Shown piece by piece: positions 9,094 to 18,204 of a stretch of DNA of 64,000 nucleotides. The notes beneath the pieces are model-generated. The model did no database searches, was not told the DNA's origin, and saw nothing but the letters and a program-made list of their open reading frames with translations. The translations under genes and the position numbers were made by a program. The DNA is from CAYVTD01 sp964454445 (GTDB taxonomy: Bacteria > Bacteroidota > Ignavibacteria > Kapaibacteriales > UBA2268): assembly GCA_964454445.1 (NCBI GenBank), contig CAYVTD010000012.1, forward strand, positions 1-64,000. Reading direction: 5' to 3'. How positions within the stretch are numbered: position 1 is the first letter of the stretch; every line of letters begins with the position of its first letter.

Positions 9094-11142
9094 CTATTTC
9101 TCTATAATGATTTGCGAATTCATTAATTTATGTCTTTCAATCAAAGCTTCTCGAAATGTCTTCCAATCCTCTTTCTCATAAACTCTTTTACCCATAGAAT
9201 GGCTTGCTGTAAGCTTGATTTCGTTGCCTTTAGCTTGATAACGAGCCTCGAAACTCGAGTTATCTTTCTCATTCAAAGTTTTGAATTCTGGTAATATCAT
9301 AATTTTAAAATCCGCAGGAATAGTAAGCGTCTCATTCGCCAAAAATAATTTAGAGCAGCGAATACGAAAACCATATTTTTTTTCAATGAATGAAGTATCT
9401 ATGGCAAGTTCAGGCGACATATATCCATCTCTGAATGGATTAAGAGCAGAAATAGGTGTAAAAATAAACCTCCCATTAGCATATCTTGCAAAATCTGGTA
9501 TGTAAAAAGAAAATTTTATCCGCATTGGTTTGCTCAAATCGTTTACATCTGTTGTTTCAATATTATCAATCTTTGCCTGTGGAAATATATTTGACATATA
9601 TTCAGGTATATACTTTTCTGCATAAGAAAGCCAAGATCTCGATAATGACCTGCGGATCATAGCATCAGACTGCCCTTCGGCTTCAACAGTAAGAGTTCCT
9701 TTCAAGGAAGCATCATTGCCAAGTTGCGATTTGACATCAATTTTCCAATAATGATTCTCAGGAGGAGAAACAGGAGTTGTTTGCAAATCAGCCCCTTCGG
9801 GTATCCCCATTAAAAACTCTTGTTGTTGTTCGGCGCTCGACCACATTTCGCGTACACCAGGTATCCAAGTCGGATCGAGCAAAATCCATTTGCCATTCTT
9901 TAATTTCGCAACAGTAACACTATGATTAAACTGGTCAGCAGGAATTTTCTCAATTCTCGAACCTGCCATTGTCATTGCTGCATAAGATTCAAAACCAGCG
10001 GCTCGCAACATCGTTACCAACATTCCAGCTTTATCCTTGCAAACACCACATCTATCAGAAAAAGTCATCTGACCCTTGTGTAAAGTATAGCCTTCGCCCT
10101 CACCCATCGAAATGCCAGAATAGCGGACCTCTTCGGCGACCCAGTGATTTAGAATCTCGATTTTTTTTATCTCATCGCTAACCCCACTTAAAAGTTCATC
10201 AGTTTTTTTCTGAACCTCAGGGCTTACCTCGAAGCTACCATAATTCTCGTTTACGCCATAAAACCAAAGAGATTTAGAACGCCAATCGGGCGATGTCGAT
10301 AATAATAGCTTTTCAGCAACATCAGAAGGAGAAACCATATTAGCCTCGTATTGAAATGGACTAATATCCTTTTTACTCCAACAATACAAGGTCAATCCGG
10401 AATCAATTTGAATTTCATTTTTTTCTTCTCTTTTTTCATCTGTTTTAGCAGTTGGATTCATAAGAACTTCCGTCTCTTTTCTCTTTTTCTTGCCAAAAAC
10501 TATTTTCGATTCGGCAGTGCCATTGTAAAATTGGTATTGCAATGGTTTATCTGAAGGTATTTCAAGGCAGTATGCTTTTTCCAAAGTCGGATTAGATACC
10601 CAAAAAGGAACAATATCGTAAAAATGTCCCCTCATTGGAGGAATAAACCTGTCGTCATCATCTTGAAGCAGGGCATAAGTAAAACCCTTGCGCAAAGTCA
10701 TAATTTCAATAGCATCTCCTGGCTCAAGAAATCCAAACTCTATCGCTTTTTGTCTTGCTCCCCAATAGATCATCCTTGCAGGAGCAGGATAATCGTATAT
10801 CTTTCCATGCCCAATTTCAAGAATTTCTCCATTTTTGCGGTAGATCTTTGCCCCAAGCACTTCCACATTTGCTGATTGTGGGTCGTAATCCATAGTATAT
10901 AATACAAAAGATTTCGCTCCAGCGTCGTTTAACATTTTTATCAATTTATGTTCACGAGCATAGCTAAGCCCGCTTTCCTTCACTCGAACATAAGTACTAT
11001 CAAAAATAACTAATATATTAGCTCCTGGATATTTTTTGGCATCTCCAGAGTTTTCAATAAGTTGATGGAAATTATCCTGCGACTTCAGTTCGGTTGAAAC
11101 AAAGAGAGTTAGTAAAATAAGAAGGAAAAAGTATCTCTTCAT
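9094..11142 (-). CDS. DUF3857 domain protein with intact transglutaminase-like core
   Basis: The protein has 682 residues with a signal peptide (MKRYFFLLILLTLFVSTELKS), so it is periplasmic or outer-membrane facing. The DUF3857 domain covers roughly 50-260. The transglutaminase-like core follows, with all three catalytic positions visible: Cys near 368 in RCGVCKDKAGML, His near 407 in QFNHSVTVAK and Asp near 423 in WILLDPTW. A C-terminal DUF2569/beta-type region completes the usual architecture of this Bacteroidota family. The substrate is unknown; family members are thought to be envelope cysteine peptidases or transglutaminase-like enzymes. It is first of a two-gene operon with a catalytically degenerate paralogue. 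Confidence 0.85.
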   Translation of the reverse strand: MKRYFFLLILLTLFVSTELKSQDNFHQLIENSGDAKKYPGANILVIFDSTYVRVKESGLSYAREHKLIKMLNDAGAKSFVLYTMDYDPQSANVEVLGAKIYRKNGEILEIGHGKIYDYPAPARMIYWGARQKAIEFGFLEPGDAIEIMTLRKGFTYALLQDDDDRFIPPMRGHFYDIVPFWVSNPTLEKAYCLEIPSDKPLQYQFYNGTAESKIVFGKKKRKETEVLMNPTAKTDEKREEKNEIQIDSGLTLYCWSKKDISPFQYEANMVSPSDVAEKLLLSTSPDWRSKSLWFYGVNENYGSFEVSPEVQKKTDELLSGVSDEIKKIEILNHWVAEEVRYSGISMGEGEGYTLHKGQMTFSDRCGVCKDKAGMLVTMLRAAGFESYAAMTMAGSRIEKIPADQFNHSVTVAKLKNGKWILLDPTWIPGVREMWSSAEQQQEFLMGIPEGADLQTTPVSPPENHYWKIDVKSQLGNDASLKGTLTVEAEGQSDAMIRRSLSRSWLSYAEKYIPEYMSNIFPQAKIDNIETTDVNDLSKPMRIKFSFYIPDFARYANGRFIFTPISALNPFRDGYMSPELAIDTSFIEKKYGFRIRCSKLFLANETLTIPADFKIMILPEFKTLNEKDNSSFEARYQAKGNEIKLTASHSMGKRVYEKEDWKTFREALIERHKLMNSQIIIEK

Positions 11143-11449
11143 CAGATTTTCCTTAATAAAAATGATAAAAACAACAAAAATAAGAAGTTTAAAGATAGAA
11201 AAAAAAGTTGATTCTGAAAAAATTTCTTATATGTTGATATAGGCAAAATCACGTTTGTTTTTTCCTGATTTTTGTCTTAACTTTATGTTTCTATGAATTG
11301 CAAAACCTAGATTAGTTTAATAACTATAATCTTGATCTTACTTATTGATAGAAATGCAACTTTTTTAAATGAGAAGATACTATTGTAAGACAAAAACTGT
11401 TTCGGCTTATCTTGAAAAATACGAATGTTGAATAAATAAAAAAAGAACA
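11143..11449. other. Divergent intergenic region (307 bp)
   Basis: Separates the minus-strand DUF3857 operon from the plus-strand DUF2723 gene and must hold promoters for both. For the plus strand the best candidate is TTTG at 11254-11257, 20 bases, then TAACTTTA at 11278-11285, one mismatch from TAnnTTTG. For the minus strand TATCTTTA lies near 11195 without a convincing -33 element. No repeat or RNA gene was seen. Confidence 0.45.
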
Positions 11450-14400
11450 ATGGACAACAAACTCCTCTACAGGATATTTGCATTATTATCCTTTGCAGTT
11501 ACTTTTGTAGTGTATGCTATGACCGTACAGCCTTCAGTTCCCTTCTGGGATTGTGGCGAATTCTCTGCTGCATCAATCTGGCAGCAAGTCCCACATCCTC
11601 CGGGCGCTCCTCTTTTTTTAATGATTGCCAAGATTTTTCACATTCTTATACCTTTTGGCGATGACGGCTGGCGCATCAATATGGCTTCAGTAACCGCGAC
11701 AGCTCTTACCGTGATGTTCCTTTATATAATAACAGTGAAAGTTATTTTGAATTTCCGTGAAGAACCAAAAAGCACGGGCGATTCTCTTGCTGTTTATATT
11801 GCTCCTTTTGTAGGTTCTCTAGCATTTACTTTTAGCGATACTTTTTGGTTTAATGGTGTCGAATCAGAAGTATATGCTACATCTTCAGTTTTTGTTGCGA
11901 TAGTTGTTTATCTAATGATGCGTTGGAACGAAGAAGCAGATAATCCTCATAATGAGCGCTATTTGCTTTTAATAGCTTACTTACTTGGCCTTTCGATGGG
12001 CGTCCACTTATTGTCTTTACTTACTATATTTTCAGTAGTAATGCTTGTGTGGATGAGAAAATATTTGGGCAAAACATCAAAGCCGGTCAAGTCAGGCATC
12101 ATTACAACCATTGTTGGCTTGTTTATTTTTATAATATTTTATAAAGGCTTCATCAATTGGTATCCAGCATTGCTTTCTGGCGATCTCCCTTTTAAAAATG
12201 AAGCAAAAGAGCATTTAATTGAGGACAGCCCCGCAGTCTTTGTTTTTGCCATTGCTCTGGTAGTGCTTGTGGCTTATGGTCTATATCTTGGCTTTAAGAA
12301 AAACAATTCCATTGTCAAGTTTATTTGCATGTCACTATTGCTTATGTTTATGGGTTACATGACTTATGCACAAGTGTTAATAAGAACCCACGCCAACCCC
12401 CCAATGAATGAAAATGAACCTAAAAGTTTTCCAAAACTTGCCAGTTATTTAGGCCGCGAACAATATGGCGAAGCTGACAACTGGCCCCGCCGTTATCAAC
12501 GTGATGAACAATTTATTCAATATTATAATGAAAAAGACAGCCGTGGCAATTATGTTTATGGAGAATGGTATCCACCTGCAAGAAAAGAAGTAGAACGCAA
12601 AGATGGGCAATACATCGTCGTAAACGATTGGAAAAAAATTAATTTCATGGGCGAAATCAATTATCTCTTTAAGTATCAGATTTACCACATGTATTTGCGC
12701 TACTTTTTCTGGAATTTCGTCGGCAGACTGAGCGATGTTCAAGATGCTCCTGCTGCTTTTTTCGACAGCAAGGGCTTTGAAAAATGGAATTTCGAATCGG
12801 GCTATAAACAACTGTTTCCTATACGTTTCTTTGCAATTCCGCTCATATTTGGTTTGATTGGCCTATGGTTTCATTTTTGGCGAGATCCAAAAATGGCAGC
12901 TGTCTATTTGATGATGTTTTTGATGATGGGAGTTCTCGCTGCAATAGCTCAAAATCAGCAGAACCCACAACCTCGAGAACGTGATTATTTCTACGCAGGC
13001 TCGTTTATGGTCTGGTGCATGTGGATTTCACTTGGCACATATTATCTGATAGAATGGCTTGCAAAAAAGAAAAATCCCCTTATTGTGTCAAGTATCATTG
13101 CCGTTTCGCTTCTTGTTGTGCCTATCAATATGGCTATGGGTGGTTGGAAAATGCACAGCCGCGCCGGCAACTACTTGCCTTTCGATTATTCCTATAATAT
13201 ATTACAAAGCACAGAGGAAAACGCTATAATTTTTACAAATGGCGATAATGACACATTCCCGCTCTGGTATTTGCAAGATGTTGCCGGAGTTAGACGAGAC
13301 GTCAGGGTAGTTAATCTTAGTTTGGCTAATACTTTATGGTATGTCGATCAATTGAAAAATCGAAGTCCTTGGGGTTCGCAAAAACTTCCATTATCATTCT
13401 CCGACGATAGCATAAAGATTTCTGATACAGACAAGGGCGCCCTTAGCTACGATTTCGGTGTTGCTTTTAATGTAGCTATTCCTGTTGATAGAGAAATATT
13501 AGAAAAATATACAAATGACCCTGCGATACTTGCTGATGGCAATATGCGATTCCAATACAAAGCCACTCCTTATGGGCAACAAGACGGTAAAGATTTCTTC
13601 CTTTATCAAGTTAGAGATAAATTAATACTCGATATTCTTAAACAAACAAGATTCAAGAGACCTGTCTATTTTTCAAGAACTGTCGGACCAGATGTTTACA
13701 ATAATTTAGAACGGTTTTTCCGTACGGAAGGAATGGCTAATCGTGTGTGTCCAGTCGAACAAAGTAGTGGCGTTGCTTCGAGCATGGAACCGGCAATTAT
13801 GGATAAATGCCTGATGTACGCGGACAATAGCGATAATTTTAGCAAAACACCCAAATATGGCTTCAAATTCAGGAATCTTGGCAAACCGGGCGTCTATTAT
13901 GACGAAGTTCATCGCCGATTGATGAGAAGTTATCGCCAGCTTTACATCGAATACGCCCAACATGCTTTCTACAATATGAAAGACAGTGCAAAATCAATAA
14001 AGATTCTCGATGAGATGAACAAACAAATCTCAACCGTGTTGTTCCCATTTTCTTACGACCTCGAATATAAAGTTGCATTGATGTACGATCAGGCAGGAGC
14101 GAAGAAAAAAGCAAAGGAATATGCACAATCTGCTGTTAGAAAATGCGAGCAAATTATGAATAATCGAGAATTAGAAACTCAATTCAAGATATATGAGGTA
14201 ATGGGACGATTTTTCGGTCCTTTCCAAATTGCATCTTCACTGTATGAAATGCTTGGCGATTACAAGAGCGCCCGCGAATGTATGCGAAAACTCGTAGATG
14301 AATCGCGAATGTATGAAGCTCAAATGCACCAGGATCCATCTACAAAACAGGAAGATATGCAAAGGCTTCAGGAGAATTTGATATACAATATGGCTGCTAT

Positions 14401-14623
14401 TGATCGACTCGTAATTGACGAATTGACAAGCAAAGGCGACACTTCCGCCGCTATCGACTCGGCAAACAGGATTATTGACCGCTATGAGAAATCTAAAGAT
14501 CCTTATGCTGTTTATTTGAAAACATTTATGAAGCGATCATTAATGGATATTCAAAAACAAGATTATAATGTCAACCAATTAATACAAGAAGCTGCCGAAG
14601 AACCCGTTAATCAAGCCCAGTAG
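11450..14623 (+). CDS. DUF2723 GT-C-like integral membrane protein
   Basis: The protein has 1057 residues. The N-terminal half holds many membrane helices and the DUF2723 signature: VPFWDCGEFSAASIWQQVPH with the acidic pair D34/E36 in the first loop, then HPPGAPLF. Acidic residues in the first periplasmic loop are typical of GT-C glycosyltransferases that use polyprenyl-phosphate sugars; the related eukaryotic TMEM260 is an O-mannosyltransferase. The C-terminal third is soluble and helical, with TPR-like helices (about 850-1040). A glycosyltransferase 2 of the polyprenyl-phosphate sugar synthase type follows after 42 bp and could supply the donor. Protein O-glycosylation of envelope proteins is therefore a reasonable inference but is not shown. 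Confidence 0.88.
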   Translation: MDNKLLYRIFALLSFAVTFVVYAMTVQPSVPFWDCGEFSAASIWQQVPHPPGAPLFLMIAKIFHILIPFGDDGWRINMASVTATALTVMFLYIITVKVILNFREEPKSTGDSLAVYIAPFVGSLAFTFSDTFWFNGVESEVYATSSVFVAIVVYLMMRWNEEADNPHNERYLLLIAYLLGLSMGVHLLSLLTIFSVVMLVWMRKYLGKTSKPVKSGIITTIVGLFIFIIFYKGFINWYPALLSGDLPFKNEAKEHLIEDSPAVFVFAIALVVLVAYGLYLGFKKNNSIVKFICMSLLLMFMGYMTYAQVLIRTHANPPMNENEPKSFPKLASYLGREQYGEADNWPRRYQRDEQFIQYYNEKDSRGNYVYGEWYPPARKEVERKDGQYIVVNDWKKINFMGEINYLFKYQIYHMYLRYFFWNFVGRLSDVQDAPAAFFDSKGFEKWNFESGYKQLFPIRFFAIPLIFGLIGLWFHFWRDPKMAAVYLMMFLMMGVLAAIAQNQQNPQPRERDYFYAGSFMVWCMWISLGTYYLIEWLAKKKNPLIVSSIIAVSLLVVPINMAMGGWKMHSRAGNYLPFDYSYNILQSTEENAIIFTNGDNDTFPLWYLQDVAGVRRDVRVVNLSLANTLWYVDQLKNRSPWGSQKLPLSFSDDSIKISDTDKGALSYDFGVAFNVAIPVDREILEKYTNDPAILADGNMRFQYKATPYGQQDGKDFFLYQVRDKLILDILKQTRFKRPVYFSRTVGPDVYNNLERFFRTEGMANRVCPVEQSSGVASSMEPAIMDKCLMYADNSDNFSKTPKYGFKFRNLGKPGVYYDEVHRRLMRSYRQLYIEYAQHAFYNMKDSAKSIKILDEMNKQISTVLFPFSYDLEYKVALMYDQAGAKKKAKEYAQSAVRKCEQIMNNRELETQFKIYEVMGRFFGPFQIASSLYEMLGDYKSARECMRKLVDESRMYEAQMHQDPSTKQEDMQRLQENLIYNMAAIDRLVIDELTSKGDTSAAIDSANRIIDRYEKSKDPYAVYLKTFMKRSLMDIQKQDYNVNQLIQEAAEEPVNQAQ

Positions 14624-14665
14624 CAAGTCTATTGAGGGCAATAAATACTTTTTTCATTAGGCGTA

Positions 14666-15400
14666 ATGGATATATTCCTGTCTTTGATAATACCCGCATT
14701 CAACGAAGAAAAGCGTATCGTGCGCTCGCTGAATGCGGCTATAAAGTATCTTTCAAGCAAGGATTTTTCTTTTGAGATCATTGTAGTTGACGATGGCTCC
14801 GGAGATAATACTATTGGAATCGTAAATGAATATATTGAAAGCCTTGAAAGTGAATATAAAAACAATATCAGGATAATCTCTCTCGGAGCTAATCTGGGCA
14901 AGGGCGCTGCGGTGCGGAATGGAATGCTTGAGGCAAAAGGCAGGTTCAGGGTGTTTTCTGATGCCGACTTTTCTACTCCTGTTTATGAAATCGAAAAATT
15001 ATTAAAGTACTTTTCTGAAGGTTACGATATTGTCATTGGTAGTCGCAGTATAGATCGTTCTATGGTAAAAAAGCATCAGCCTTTTTATCGTGAAACTATG
15101 GGAAAAATCTATAATTTATTTGTACAATTGTTCGTTTTCAAGGGCATTACTGATACTCAATGTGGATTCAAGGGCTTTAGCGACTTAGCTACTACCCAGA
15201 TTTTTTCTCTTGCAAAGATTAATGGCTTTAGCTTCGACGTTGAATTGCTTTATCTTTCGCAAAAATTGGGATTGAAGACTAAACAAGTCCCCGTTGAATG
15301 GTATAATGACGAACGAAGTACTGTCAATCCTATAACTGATTCTGCTAGAATGTTTTACGAATTGCTGAAAATAAAGCGATTACATAAAACAGATACTTGA
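14666..15400 (+). CDS. Family 2 glycosyltransferase, polyprenyl-phosphate sugar synthase type
   Basis: The protein has 244 residues with a GT-A fold. It starts LSLIIPAFNEEKRI, has the nucleotide-binding VVDDGSGDNT near 40-49, GANLGKGAAVRNGM near 74-87 and the metal-binding SDADFSTP near 98-105. The later IVIGSRS ... QCGFKGF pattern is typical of dolichyl-phosphate glucose/mannose synthases. It would transfer a sugar from a nucleotide donor to a polyprenyl phosphate at the inner membrane. There are no C-terminal membrane helices, so it is probably membrane-associated only. The start ATG follows an AGGCG ribosome site. It lies just downstream of the DUF2723 gene and is probably in the same operon. 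Confidence 0.88.
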   Translation: MDIFLSLIIPAFNEEKRIVRSLNAAIKYLSSKDFSFEIIVVDDGSGDNTIGIVNEYIESLESEYKNNIRIISLGANLGKGAAVRNGMLEAKGRFRVFSDADFSTPVYEIEKLLKYFSEGYDIVIGSRSIDRSMVKKHQPFYRETMGKIYNLFVQLFVFKGITDTQCGFKGFSDLATTQIFSLAKINGFSFDVELLYLSQKLGLKTKQVPVEWYNDERSTVNPITDSARMFYELLKIKRLHKTDT

Positions 15401-15460
15401 TTAATGTTTGCATTTGATTTGGTGAGTTTATTAATTATAACCATTTAGGTTCTTAGCAGA

Positions 15461-17419
15461 TTATTTCTTTTTTATTCTTATCAATATTATATTTTTTGAG
15501 CATACTCTACTGGGACTGATTCTTTTTGAGAGTGATATGCTCGTCAGTTTAGAGTTTTTTTCTATATATTTTTTTAATTTATCTGCTGCTCCTGCCCTGT
15601 TTTCATCAAAATATTGAATTTCTATAGACTTTGTAAGCTCTTGATAAGCTAGATAATATTGCAGAAGTTTAATATTTTCATCATCGATTAAAAAATCATC
15701 AGCAATAGAAAAAAGATAAAACTCGAAATAATGCTCCCCTTCGCTTGTTACCGTCTTTTCTTCGATTTTATCTACATGAGAAATCAACAGAAGGCGTTCA
15801 GTCGAGTCAATACAACCATCAGAACTCTCATAGACATAGCGAAGCACTAGTTCGTCAGAATTTACTAAAAGTTGTTTGGGAATATTATCCAAGTTAGCAT
15901 TGATTTCGCTAACGAAGCTATCATCACTACTCAATTCAATTTCTTTGCCTTCGTTGCCGATTAAAGCTGTCAATCGCCATTTTTTTATCAATTTCTCATC
16001 TTTTGTATTTACAAAAACAGTTAGCTCTTCAGGATCGGTAACAAGTCCTCCATCAATGTTCGTATTTATAATCGGTTCAGACTGAACGGAATGATTGAGT
16101 TTAATCCTAAGAAAGCCAGCGATGTTTTCTGGGAGCAAATATTGCTGATTTGTTTCCAGAACTTCTATCTTAACATTTTTGAATTCTTTTAATAATAATT
16201 CCTGATATTCAGCAGCTCTTTTTCTGATTTTTTCTTTGTTATAGTCGTTTTCTGAAAAAAACTCAATTGTAATAGATGAAACTTTTCTTAGCCTCTCTAG
16301 CGGCATTGCTATGCCAAGCTTTCCGCCAATTTCAGACGAAGCACCTGGGAAAGATCCATAAGATAAGCTGCTATCCACACAAAGGGAAACAGGAAGAAAC
16401 TTGCTATCAATTCCAATATTTTCTTTTGCCCAATCTTTATAAAAGAAAATGTATGGCAAAGGGCGACCAGCCGATTTCTTTAATTCTGCTTTTATTGTGA
16501 CCAATTCAGAATTTAAGCCAATGGCAATTTTAATTTTTTCTTTTATTTCTTTAGGTTCTCCATATTCCTTTTTTGAAACATATAAATCATAATTTCCGGA
16601 TCGATTTGAAGCAAAAATGGCTCTACCATCTGGTAATAATGAAAAATCGGAATCATCAAAAGAACTGTTTAGCTCCGAAAGAGGCTGTGGGCTCCTCCAT
16701 TTTCCATCTATTTGGGCAGAAAAAAATATATCGAAATCACCTTTAGCCAAGCCGTGTCTGCCATTACTAGCGAAGTATAAAGTATCTCCTTCGCCAATAT
16801 ATGGAGTAATTTCATCTCCGGTTGTATTCAAATCAGGATAAGAATACTTCGACAAACTCTCTGGACCGCTCCAGGAGCCATTGCCATAATTAAAACATAT
16901 CCAAAGGTCAGTATCTCCATTTGTATTGCCTTTGTTCGACGCAAATACAATAAAGCTGCCATCTGGTGAAGTCGCCGGATGAGAAGCAAAATACTCGCCT
17001 GACAGACTATCAACCACTCTTGAGTTGCCCCAGGCATTTTTATTCAAAGAACAAGTAAAAAGATTCAAGAAAGAACGTTTTTCATATAAAACAAAGGAAG
17101 AAAACAATGCTGTTTCAGCATCTATAAAGGTAATATAAGATTGATTGTTTCTTTTTTTGTTAATTCCATTTCCAAGCTTTTCTGCTGGTAAAAATTTCCC
17201 ATCAACAGACAAAAATGATCGATAAAATAAGGAATACCCCTCTTTGGTGGAATTAAAATAGAGTGAATTATCATATCTATTGTAACTGGGGGCAAACTCA
17301 TCTCTCTTGCTGTTTAATTCATCGATAGCCATAGGGATAGACCACTTCCAGGCTATCGCACCGGAATAAGATAGCAAACTTAAAAACACTGTCAATAGTA
17401 TGCAAAATCGACCTTGCAT
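15461..17419 (-). CDS. PD40 beta-propeller exported protein
   Basis: The protein has 652 residues with a signal peptide (about 1-24). At least four PD40/WD40-like blades lie in the first 290 residues: SLYFNSTKEGYSLFYRSF, SPDGSFIVFASNKG ... DLWICF, GDTLYFASNGRHG ... DIFFSA and LPDGRAIFASNRSGNYDLYV. Such propellers occur in TolB and in the PorE-type OmpA lipoproteins of T9SS. The C-terminal 360 residues are not recognised. They end in a basic segment (RISPSRVCSKNIILIRIKKK) and lack a readable OmpA peptidoglycan motif. The start codon is 2 bases past the trkA stop, so the gene is the last of the potassium-uptake operon. Whether it works in ion homeostasis or the envelope is unknown. Confidence 0.7.
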   Translation of the reverse strand: MQGRFCILLTVFLSLLSYSGAIAWKWSIPMAIDELNSKRDEFAPSYNRYDNSLYFNSTKEGYSLFYRSFLSVDGKFLPAEKLGNGINKKRNNQSYITFIDAETALFSSFVLYEKRSFLNLFTCSLNKNAWGNSRVVDSLSGEYFASHPATSPDGSFIVFASNKGNTNGDTDLWICFNYGNGSWSGPESLSKYSYPDLNTTGDEITPYIGEGDTLYFASNGRHGLAKGDFDIFFSAQIDGKWRSPQPLSELNSSFDDSDFSLLPDGRAIFASNRSGNYDLYVSKKEYGEPKEIKEKIKIAIGLNSELVTIKAELKKSAGRPLPYIFFYKDWAKENIGIDSKFLPVSLCVDSSLSYGSFPGASSEIGGKLGIAMPLERLRKVSSITIEFFSENDYNKEKIRKRAAEYQELLLKEFKNVKIEVLETNQQYLLPENIAGFLRIKLNHSVQSEPIINTNIDGGLVTDPEELTVFVNTKDEKLIKKWRLTALIGNEGKEIELSSDDSFVSEINANLDNIPKQLLVNSDELVLRYVYESSDGCIDSTERLLLISHVDKIEEKTVTSEGEHYFEFYLFSIADDFLIDDENIKLLQYYLAYQELTKSIEIQYFDENRAGAADKLKKYIEKNSKLTSISLSKRISPSRVCSKNIILIRIKKK

Positions 17420-17421
17420 AG

Positions 17422-18123
17422 CTATTCTGCCTCAGCCAACAGATCTTTAATTGAACTCTCTTTACAAAAAACAACAAGAATATCGCCTTTTTCTATACGA
17501 GTGTCAGGTTTGGGAATACCTATAATCACAGTCTTTTCCTTTTCATTAATCGAGAGCAAGCCCCGTTTGACAAATTGCTTTTTAATAGTAACAATATTCA
17601 AAGCATAGTTTTCTCTAACATTAAGCTCGATAAGCGTTTTCCCCACAAAAACTGCAGGAGCAAGTATCTCGAAAATCCCATACTCTTCTGAAAGCTCCAA
17701 AGAATCGATAATGCCAGGAATCAATAACATATTAGCTAGCTTGGCAGCTGCATCTGCCTCCGGAACTAATAAGTGGCTAATGCCCATCAGCTTGAGCAAG
17801 CGCTCGTGAACCGAAGAAATAACACGATTATAAATGTTTTTAACGCCAATTTCCTGAAGCAGGGCGCTTGTCATAAGCGAGCTTTCGAAACCCTCTCCAA
17901 TGGCAACTATAGCTGCATCCATCTCCTCGATACCCATACTTTTTAATGTAGTCAGATCCGTCGTATCCATGCAAACTGCATGAGTTACCCTGTCAGCAAT
18001 AAGATTGACTTTCTCCTGATCGATGTCGATAGCCAGCACTTCGGCACCTGATTCGCTTAATCTAAGTGCAAGATTTAGCCCGAAATAGCCCAATCCGATA
18101 ACGCAAAACTTCTTTACTGCCAT
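17422..18123 (-). CDS. KtrA/TrkA-type RCK regulatory subunit of potassium uptake
   Basis: Cytoplasmic regulatory subunit of 233 residues. The RCK N-terminal Rossmann fold begins KKFCVIGLGYFGLNLA with the GxGxxG nucleotide loop at 10-15 and an acidic ribose-binding end of strand 2 (VLAIDIDQEKV). An RCK C-terminal domain (TrkA_C) covers about 145-230 (ILAPAVFVGKTLIELNVREN). It should bind NAD(H) or ATP/ADP as a ring and gate the KtrB/TrkH pore encoded 81 bp upstream. The single RCK unit of about 220 residues matches KtrA rather than the double-length TrkA of enterobacteria. Confidence 0.93.
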   Translation of the reverse strand: MAVKKFCVIGLGYFGLNLALRLSESGAEVLAIDIDQEKVNLIADRVTHAVCMDTTDLTTLKSMGIEEMDAAIVAIGEGFESSLMTSALLQEIGVKNIYNRVISSVHERLLKLMGISHLLVPEADAAAKLANMLLIPGIIDSLELSEEYGIFEILAPAVFVGKTLIELNVRENYALNIVTIKKQFVKRGLLSINEKEKTVIIGIPKPDTRIEKGDILVVFCKESSIKDLLAEAE

Positions 18124-18204
18124 TGTTTTTCCATTTATAATATTTTAGTTATTTTGATTACTCTTTATTTAAAAAATTAATCTTATTTGTGCAATAAAAC
18201 TGCA

